Origin: Telmatactis stephensoni | Taxonomy: Eukaryota; Cnidaria; Anthozoa; Actiniaria; Isophelliidae | Assembly: GCA_029948255.1 (NCBI GenBank) | Contig: JALIZF010001672.1 | Span: forward strand, 62,001 to 126,000 | Length of the DNA stretch: 64,000 nucleotides | Direction: 5' to 3' | Shown: positions 57,801 through 64,000 of the stretch, piece after piece | How the letters are laid out: every line of letters starts with the position of its first letter | How positions within the stretch are numbered: the stretch's first letter is position 1 | The notes under the pieces: generated by a model | What the model was told of the DNA's origin: nothing | Seen by the model: only the letters and a program-made list of their open reading frames with translations | Database searches by the model: none | Position numbers and translations under genes: made by a program

Positions 57801-60141
57801 GAAACAGAGCGTAAACTAATAACAGAACAACCATCCTCCATAATGACAAAAGCTGAAATAAAATCACATGAAAGAACTTCAAGCTCATTTCCTTTAAATA
57901 AACTTTTGTTGTTTTCACTTGACATGCAACTTGTCCTGGGATGTGTCTACAATTACTGTACACATAGGCAGTCGTCAGACAAAAGGTTTTCAAGCCTATG
58001 CTAGACTGAAAGAAAGTACTGGTAGAAAAAACTGAGTGATTATCACCTGACAATGCATGCTAAAATTAAGCTGAACAGCAAGTAAATCATTACATCTATA
58101 CATATTCCCTTTTGGTTTTATGGAAAAGGCTTGAAACCTCACACTCAACAACCTTGTTGAAACAGCTGTATGTCCCAAGTGTGTGCCAATTAAGCTTTAT
58201 AGGGGAGGTTCTCTGCCTTTTTTGAAGGTCACTTTTAACATATTTGTGTTGCTTGGTTATTAATAATTCATGCTATAGTCATGCCAAATGAATCATAAGC
58301 ATTTCATGTGATCCCACATTTAGAAATGTGTGGGATTCCTATGGCATTACTGTCACATGAATGGACATCCTGGCTTCCTTTCATGGGATCTCTGTGGATA
58401 TAATATACTTACTACTATATCAAAGAGCGATTTGTTTATGGAGTATTTGACCACTTCTTTGCTTAAAGACTGTTTTATTCCTTCTGTAAAAGCCTGCGTA
58501 TTGAAACAATACATTATCATTAATAAGTGATAATGATATTACATGAAGTCTAGGCATGACTTCCACTTCCTAATTATGTTGAACTAAATTTTGGGTGAGA
58601 TGCCACTCTGTACAAGAGAAATTTCAAACATCTATACCCTGTTTAAGACATGCAGAGCTATAATCTTTGAATTGTACTGTTGTGGTTTATTCCCTGTCTT
58701 TATAGGAAGGAAAAGCAACTAAACTAAACTAATTAATTATTTCCATAGGTGTATCACCAATATATGGAATACTTCCTGGTAGTTACCTATAATGCTGATG
58801 GCAATACCAACAACATTGCTACATGCAGCAAACAAGAGTTGTGTTTTATAGATCAACTTAAAACCCAGGACTTAATTGTTTTAGCCCTGCACTCTGCTAA
58901 TTACAGTTAGGTCGTGGGGCAAAACAGTGTCCTAAAAAACTTGATGTGCATGTAGAATTTAACAAGGCAGACAATGTAAAATAATTATGTTGTCTGCAAG
59001 ACTAAGCCAAGCTTGTGGTGGCACTTTAATCTAAAGCTTCCCTGGGAACCACGCAAATTGATGGTGACAATGATAGTGATGGCAGGGAATATAGTATAAA
59101 ATGATGGTCTTTAAATTACATGATACAACAGTACACATAGAAATAAACGGTTAACAATAACAAGTCAGCTGTGTTGATACAAAACTGTCCAGATTTTGGC
59201 ACTTTGTGCTAATCAAAATGGAAACTTGAAACAATTTAAAGTGTGGTAGTTCATTTCTTGTTCCACCAAAACACACTCTATAACTATCAAAATTTTAAAA
59301 ATCCTGATGGCAAATTTTAATGAAAGAGCAAAATGAAATGTTTATTTTCAGACCACATTTCTGATTGGTGCATATGATATATACACATGAAAGTTCTTCT
59401 GGACTATGTTTTTATCTTCATTTCATTTATACCTAATAACCCGGAAATAAGAAAACTGCAGAATAATTATATAATTAATTACACAGATTGTGTTAGATCC
59501 AGAAAATATCCATATACCCCCACCACAGAGGGATTTTTAAATTACAAAATTTGTATAGAAGAAAAATGGAAGTTCCAGAGGATAGGGGGGTCCATTTACA
59601 AATTCCCTTCGTGGTGGGAATATAATATATGGATATTTTCTGGAACTACAGATTCAGCTTTTCAGAGCTGAAGGAGGACAAAGTGCTTATTGCAAAGTGC
59701 TGTGAGGAGGTCAAAAATGAATTAAAAAATTGGTATCAAAACTATTTTAAACTGATATCTCTAGGGAAGAATTGAGCTCTTTTACTATTGTATAGTTTCC
59801 TACCCAAGTGATTGTTGTTAAATCCGCATTATAAAATTGAATGATCAAATTTTATCCGGAACCTCTACACAACAAGGCAAAAGAAGCATTTTCCAAATAC
59901 TTTTTTTCAAATAATAATAGAGATAAGAAAGAAGAGTTAAGCAAATTGATAACGAAAGCAGACTTACATGTGCATAAATAACCCAAGCAAGAAGAGTAAA
60001 GAGGAAGTCAAACACAGTGAACAGACAAAACATTCGTCTTGACGGCGAAAACCGTCGAAATGTCGCCGTTGCACCACTTCGACTGGACAGGGATCTTGTC
60101 TGTCGATAGTCTGTAGGAATACCATTAGGAAGACTATCCAT
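48806..60141 (-). CDS. STARD3: STARD3 (MLN64): MENTAL-domain and START-domain sterol transporter
   Basis: Fifteen coding exons on the minus strand: 60141-59968, 58493-58413, 57852-57775, 56310-56257, 56153-56067, 53732-53678, 52518-52460, 52211-52119, 51826-51767, 51507-51412, 50985-50906, 50002-49898, 49303-49210, 48928-48806 plus none beyond (14 listed; a 15th short exon after 56067 remains possible). The joined frame has no stop and gives 412 aa; human STARD3 is 445. The MENTAL domain (about 35-158) starts RRMFCLFTVFDFLF, contains SKEVVKYS and FDIV, and ends AWLVDFK, giving four membrane helices. A short acidic linker (SPSEDEDEAYDNE) follows. The START domain (about 200-400) shows VLRVEDGSKWNTS, AGGMVSS, DFVNL, GENHPGGW and NTDLK. 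The protein sits in late endosomes and moves cholesterol at ER contacts. The linker is shorter than in vertebrates, and the FFAT-like site is not obvious. Introns hold SINEs and nested MITEs. Confidence 0.93.
48985..49195 (+). mobile_element. tRNA-derived SINE (family A), copy 3, damaged head
   Basis: It shares the family A body (GGGTTTTCCCCAGGATCC, GAGCTGAGAGTTATTTGCAT, GTGGTAGTGTGTGAG) but lacks the box B region present in copies 1 and 2, and its 3' tail is cut. It is in the last STARD3 intron, antisense to the gene, ending close to the exon at 49210. Confidence 0.65.
51935..52060. repeat. (CAAA)n simple repeat in a STARD3 intron
   Basis: About 125 bp is mostly CAAA units with interruptions. 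On the transcribed strand this reads as TTTG repeats inside the intron between the exons at 52119 and 51826. Phe/Val/Cys-rich open frames over it are artefacts. Confidence 0.85.
54268..54516. mobile_element. MITE with TACTGTATTTCCTCGA-like ends
   Basis: ACTACTGTATTTCCTCGAAA at the left and TCAAGGAAACAGTAGTTTAC at the right are imperfect mirrors, with inner AATAAC/GTTTATT matches. It resembles the 33390-33712 family in end structure. It lies in the STARD3 intron after exon 5. Confidence 0.55.
54545..56002. mobile_element. Nest of three non-autonomous elements in a STARD3 intron
   Basis: The outer MITE has ACTAGCGACACAAGCGTAAG plus CACAAGCAAC at the left (54545-54600). It is mirrored as GTTGCTTGCACTTATGCTTA plus CCTAGTG at the right (about 55970-56002). 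It is split by a second element with GGCTGTCCACACGAAAAC (54605) and ACCATGTGGACGGGGC (about 55889-55904) ends. That one is split by a TTAA element at 54956-55874. The three together fill most of the 2.3-kb intron between exons ending at 56067 and starting at 53732. Confidence 0.7.
54956..55874. mobile_element. Second TTAA-type foldback element, older
   Basis: The left arm (about 54956-55250, starting GGAGGCTCCTGGGTATTTAT) and the right arm (about 55640-55874, ending GCCCAGGAGCCACC) are imperfect mirrors. Long matched stretches include ACATTGAGCAAGTGTACAAG and AACATTTTTATGTCAG-type blocks. TTAA precedes it (54952-54955) and a mutated TTAT follows (55875-55878). An ATG microsatellite (55173-55201) has grown in one arm only. 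Confidence 0.7.
56478..57089 (+). repeat. Dispersed tRNA-headed repeat, copy 1
   Basis: The 612-bp unit is about 95% identical to 63034-63678. It contains a minus-strand tRNA-like head (about 56831-56757) with TAGCTCAGTAGTATAGTGG and GGTTCGAATCT, resembling pol III boxes A and B. A plus-strand open frame (56833-57093) has a near-identical partner in copy 2. Relative to copy 2 it has lost one arm of a hairpin near 57031. It lies in the STARD3 intron between the exons at 57775 and 56310. Confidence 0.8.
57115..57240 (+). pseudogene. C-terminal scrap of a LINE reverse transcriptase ORF
   Basis: One plus-strand frame reads FLPRTV, a stop, then DWNQLPDSVVLAPSLNVFKD. This is the familiar end of CR1/L2-type ORF2 proteins (RT..WN.LP..V..A.S...FK..L). 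It abuts the tRNA-headed repeat and is truncated on its 5' side. Confidence 0.7.
59494..59651. mobile_element. Short MITE in the first STARD3 intron
   Basis: TCCAGAAAATATCCATATAC at the left is mirrored by ATATGGATATTTTCTGGA at the right, with the inner partners CCCCCACCACAGAGGGA and TCCCTTCGTGGTGGG. About 155 bp, AT-rich core. Confidence 0.7.
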
Positions 60142-61968
60142 TTTCTAAGATTTATTTTTATATGACTTTACAAATTCCTGACCAAATTCCCATGATGGAG
60201 TAACCTGATCTGTCGTTCGATCGACGGAGAGGTGCCGACGGTGACACAGGGAGACCGACCTGGAACAACTGGATAAAATATATTTTTGGCATAGATATAA
60301 TATCAGCTAATAACAGTTAAAGAATATTACAAATATAGATAACAAAAACTTATTTTTACCCACATTCTTCTTTATTTGTATCTTTTATAAGTTTTTGTGA
60401 AGCAATGTTATGGAGTTCCTGTGTGACTGGTAAGTACTTCATTCACCATCAATATAATCCATTGAAATTCTAGGCACATGTATATACAAAAACACACATG
60501 ATTCCCCTGTATTCCCATGTATTCCCATGTATTCCCCTGTATTCCCCTGTATTCCCATGTATTCCCCTGTATTCCCCTGTATTCCCCTGTATTCCCCTGT
60601 ATTCCCCTGTATTCCCCTGTATTCCCGTGTATTCCCCTGTATTCCCCTGTATTCCCCTGTATTCCCCTGTATTCCCATGTATTCCCCTGTATTCCCCTGT
60701 ATTCCCCTGTATTCCCCTGTATTCCCATGTATTCCCCTGTATTCCCCTGTATTCCCATGTATTCCCCTGTATTCCCGTGTATTCCCATGTATTCCCCTGT
60801 ATTCCCATGTATTCCCTTGTATTCCCCTGTATTCCCGTGTAATCCAGTGTATTCCCATGTATTTTCATGTATTCCCATGTAATCCCATATATCCCCCTGT
60901 TTTTCCATGTATTCCCATGTATTCCCCTGTATTCCTATGTATTCCGTGTATTCCCCTGTATTCCCCTGTATTTATATTTTTACAGGGGAATACAGGGGAA
61001 TACAGGGGAATGCAGGGGAATACATGGGAATACAGGGGAATACAGGGGAATACATGGGAATACAGAGGAATACAGGGGAATACATGGGAATACAGGGGAA
61101 TACAGGGGAATACATTGGAATACATGGGGATACAGGGGAATACAGGGGAATACAGGGGAATACATGGGAATACAGGGGAATACATGGGAATACAGGGGAA
61201 TACAGGGGAATACATGGGAATACAGGGGAATACATGGGAATACAGGGGAATACAGGGGAATACAGGGGAATACAGGGGAATACATGGGAATACAGGGGAA
61301 TACATGGGAATACAGGGGAATACAGGGGAATACAGGGGAATACAGGAGAATACATGGGAATACAGGGGAATACATGGGAATACAGGGGAATACATGGGAA
61401 TACATGGGAATACACGGGAATACACGGGAATACACGGGAATACAGGGGAATACATGGGAATACAGGGGAATACAGGGGAATACATGGGAATACAGGGGAA
61501 TACAGGGGAATACATGGGAATACATGGGAATACAGGGGAATGCAGGGGAATACATGGGAATACAGGGGAATACAGGGGAATACATGGGAATACAGAGGAA
61601 TACAGGGGAATACATGGGAATACAGGGGAATACAGGGGAATACATTGGAATACATGGGGATACAGGGGAATACAGGGGAATACAGGGGAATACATGGGAA
61701 TACAGGGGAATACAGGGGAATACAGGGGAATACAGGGGAATACATGGGAATACATGGGAATACAGGGGAATCATGTGTGTTTTTGTATAATAATAATAAT
61801 AATAATAATAATATTGATGTTGAATGAAGTACCAACCGTGTGACTGACCATTAGCATCGCAGGCAACTAACGTGCCACCATTTTGGCGCTCATATTTGAG
61901 ATTTGAATGATTTAAAAAAAAATACACTCCAAAAATTATCAACAAGGAAAGGTTAAGTTTGGTCAAAA
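60142..61968. other. Divergent intergenic region between STARD3 and the coiled-coil gene
   Basis: These 1.8 kb separate two start codons facing away from each other, so both promoters should lie here or overlap. About 1.3 kb of it is the palindromic minisatellite. The unique parts (60142-60430 and 61840-61968) show no TATA box I would defend. Confidence 0.7.
60501..61770. repeat. Palindromic 10-bp minisatellite (ATTCCCCTGT / ACAGGGGAAT)
   Basis: The left array (60501-60970, about 47 units) reads ATTCCCCTGT with C/A/G variation at one position. After the short hinge TTTATATTTT the array continues in reverse complement for about 79 units (60981-61770). Flanking unique sequence is also mirrored: ATACAAAAACACACATGATT before and AATCATGTGTGTTTTTGTAT after. 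A looser mirror, GTACTTCATTCA(C/A)CATCAAT, extends to about 60434 and 61836. A 10-bp unit is not a multiple of 3, so it yields the same decapeptide in every frame. The 300-440 codon open frames here are artefacts. Confidence 0.95.
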
Positions 61969-62978
61969 ATGATGAATCAAATTGATGACTTAGAAAGGTA
62001 AGATTCTATAGTGAGAAAGTTAAATTAATACATAGAATTAACGTCAGAATTTGACATATTTTTCAAACTCCTACCAGTTTCGTTTAAGCTTACATGTAAG
62101 AGTTAAGCTTAAGCTTATAAAGATTATAATAATATATTTGTCGTCCCAAAGAGTACGCAACTTTTGTCTATTATTAATTAATTGGGTGTTTCCATAATTT
62201 TATGCTTATGATTCTGATCGAAAAATGTCTCATCGGCTTCAGAGTTGTCCAGGATCTGGAACAACAGTCGACAAATCTCAAATCTTCACAACTTGTGAAT
62301 CCCAAAGATTTCGAGGAAAACTATCCTATGAAGCTGGCCAACTCTCAGGTAAGAAGCATTTCACAAAGTTTAATTTTGAATGAAAGATTGCTTCATGTAG
62401 TATTTTACCTTTAGGATGAATACTCAGATCTTAAAATAACGTTTACAAGGATGGAGACAAATGCAATATTGCTGGAGTGTCTTGCAAAAGATCCTAAAGA
62501 ATGGCCAAAGGCAGAAGAAGTTGAAGGTAAAAAATGGACTCATAGGATAAACACAAAAAAGAACAGTCATGTGACATCCTTCATAAAGCAATCTCTGTTT
62601 TAGTGTATAAAAAGTGGTTGTTTTGTAGAGGCTTATATATTGCTATGCTATCGCTGTAAGGATGTGCAACATTTGGGTACAGTGTGGGTAGACTAGAGTA
62701 CCCTGCGAGCAGAGTCTTCTTTAACCTCCTTCCCGGGAAGGAGGTTAAAGAAGATTCTGCTCGCAGGGTAAGACTAGAGCTATTTGTCCCACTAAGATAC
62801 ATATATGCACATTGTAGCTACAGTGTAGGACATTTATGTGAAACTAATAGAACATAATACTGTCATTATTATTTATCAGAGCACATTAAGAACCTTAAAG
62901 CTGAGAGGAAACAAGTTAAAACGGCTATCAATGATCTAGAAAATGGGATTGAAACCTTATCAGAAGAACTACAAACAA
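61969..62978 (+). CDS. Coiled-coil protein of unknown identity, N-terminal part
   Basis: Four exons splice in frame: 61969-61997, 62243-62348, 62415-62526 and 62880-62978. This gives the first 115 residues, and the frame is still open at the GTAAAA donor. The start MMNQIDDLERVVQDLE follows an A-rich context (AAAAATGATG) and is the first ATG reaching a donor of matching phase. Most of the sequence is heptad-like and charged: an N-terminal helix (1-22), a break around VNPKDFEENYP, then NAILLECLAKDPKEWPKAEE and a long helix with KAERKQVKTAINDLE. There is no signal peptide or membrane segment. The size and style recall small kinetochore or centrosomal coiled-coil proteins, but that is only an impression. 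Remaining exons lie beyond 64000, or at least none is visible before it. It is head to head with STARD3. Confidence 0.7.
62699..62770. repeat. Nearly perfect 36-bp-arm palindrome in an intron
   Basis: The two halves meet at CCTTCCCGGGAAGG and pair outward to TACCCTGCGAGCAGAG / CTCGCAGGGTA with a single G/A difference. GACTAGAG flanks both sides (62691-62698 and about 62772-62779), a likely target-site duplication. It is a loopless MITE-type hairpin inside the coiled-coil gene's third intron. Confidence 0.85.
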
Positions 62979-63033
62979 GTAAAACTATTGTATTTATAAC
63001 TCTGTTATATCTGTACTGAAAGTCTTTACAAAT

Positions 63034-63678
63034 CTTATTATATGATTGAGTCTGTTTTCTTTGTTATTCATAGGACTTTATATCACTAAATTCACAATGA
63101 TTATATATTCAAGGGTTTTATATAGAGCTTCTCCGGGATGTATCTGTATAAATCACTTGAATTTATAATTCCCGGGATTAATCTAGATACATCACTTGAA
63201 TTTATAATTTCGTTCCATACTTCCTTAGATGATTTATGTGTGGACATCAAGACTTAGAAATTTTCTTAGAAATATACTAAGTAGCGATTTTGGTGGAAAA
63301 AAAGTCTTTGATAAATGACAGAGATTCGAACCCGAGACTTTCTGCACTCCTATACCCGCTTTTAACCACTATACTACTGATGTAACTGATGGAATCTTCT
63401 CAACAAAAAAATCTTTTGTGTGTTATCATGAAGTTCGTTAGTGTTTCTCTGAATAGAATTGAAAAACAATTATTTAAGGTTTCCTTCTGGGAATTCGGTA
63501 ACAATGATCTAATTAGTGATTGTCTTTTTGAATCGCTTTTGTGTGAAAACCTCCTCAATCATATAATAAGGCAGATAAATACCTCGAAGCTCGGCTTTTA
63601 TCCATATACATCCCTCGGGCCTACGGCCCTCGGGATGTATATGGCTAAAAGCCTCGCTTCTCAGTATTTATCCCTTCC
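63034..63678 (+). repeat. Dispersed tRNA-headed repeat, copy 2
   Basis: This is a 645-bp near-identical partner of 56478-57089. It keeps the full CCCTCGGGCCTACGGCCCTC hairpin near 63610-63633 and the minus-strand tRNA-like head (about 63390-63316). It lies beyond the last visible exon of the coiled-coil gene. Confidence 0.8.
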
Positions 63679-64000
63679 ATAATTATGTTCTTTTATCACT
63701 TTAATATTTTGTATATATATATGATACAATACAACAACTGTTCTTATCATAATAGACCAAATCTGCTAACAACTAGTTGATATGTACAGTTCTACCCATG
63801 AATTCAAAACCTCTGTGAATAAAATTATTTGGGAGTAACTTCAGAATACCCATCCACCATAATGTATTCTAGAGTGGAACTCTTTGAAAATGATGCAAAA
63901 ATACAAAAGCTTCTATTGTTATTCAAAAAGTGGCCAGGTATTCTGAAGTTAAGTGATTTTTTGTCTTTTTTATGTGGAAATTTTTGTTTAATGTGGTTAA
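63679..64000. other. No feature seen
   Basis: This is AT-rich sequence, presumably intron of the coiled-coil gene. GGCCAGGTATTCTGAAGTT near 63932 is mirrored upstream (AACTTCAGAATACCC near 63838), a small inverted pair that may mark a further short MITE. Confidence 0.4.

Noticed and set aside
60501..61770. Array of NF-kappaB-like sites (GGGGAATACA)
   Set aside because: The unit resembles half of a kB site but lacks the CC half, so calling binding sites would be unsupported.
60408..61966. Long open reading frames (up to 438 codons) on both strands
   Set aside because: They are produced by the 10-bp minisatellite, which has no stop codon in any frame and encodes the same decapeptide in all three frames. 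There are no splice or initiation features.

Overview
The window is metazoan nuclear DNA. It carries intron-rich genes with consensus GT/AG splice sites, a TGF-beta type I receptor, STARD3 and UBXN4 orthologues, tRNA-headed SINEs, a non-LTR retrotransposon and many MITEs. The AT-rich background and the repeat style suggest an early-branching invertebrate, probably an anthozoan cnidarian such as a coral or anemone; this is inference, because nothing here identifies the species. I built the gene models by hand: exon junctions were chosen so that splice sites, reading phase and family alignment all agree.

Six genes are supported. (1) 3.7-5.0 kb, minus: a small two-EF-hand protein (156 aa, 4 exons). 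(2) 7.7-20.4 kb, plus: an ALK1/ALK2-class (ACVR1-like) BMP/activin type I receptor kinase (545 aa, 5 exons, 8.4-kb first intron). (3) 26.2-26.6 kb, plus: a single-exon PPP1R27-like ankyrin protein with an RVxF PP1-docking motif. (4) 34.2-44.1 kb, plus: UBXN4/erasin, an ER-anchored UBX protein of ER-associated degradation (449 aa, 13 exons). (5) 60.1-48.8 kb, minus: STARD3 with its MENTAL and START domains (412 aa, 15 coding exons). (6) From 62.0 kb, plus: the first 115 residues of an unidentified coiled-coil protein. Genes 1 and 2 are head to head. UBXN4 and STARD3 converge. STARD3 and the coiled-coil gene are head to head across a large palindromic minisatellite.

Mobile and repetitive DNA fills most of the rest. 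It includes a LINE relic (28.6-31.6 kb) interrupted by a MITE that is itself interrupted by another element, both with recognisable target-site duplications. There are three copies of a TA-flanked MITE family, four or more tRNA-derived SINEs, a PIF/Harbinger transposase relic inside UBXN4, and a nest of three elements inside a STARD3 intron.

The most unusual items are four. A ~1.3-kb inverted array of a 10-bp unit lies between two divergent genes (60.5-61.8 kb). A nearly perfect foldback element with ~500-bp arms is flanked by TTAA (46.75-48.11 kb). A fragment of a UBXN4 exon with its splice acceptor lies at the edge of another inverted-repeat element (46.07-46.13 kb). A MITE sits five bases inside a UBXN4 intron, with the donor sequence itself apparently duplicated as its target site.

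Genes 2, 4 and 5 are ordinary conserved housekeeping or signalling genes. I see no evidence that the six genes form a functional cluster, and no bacterial or viral gene system.
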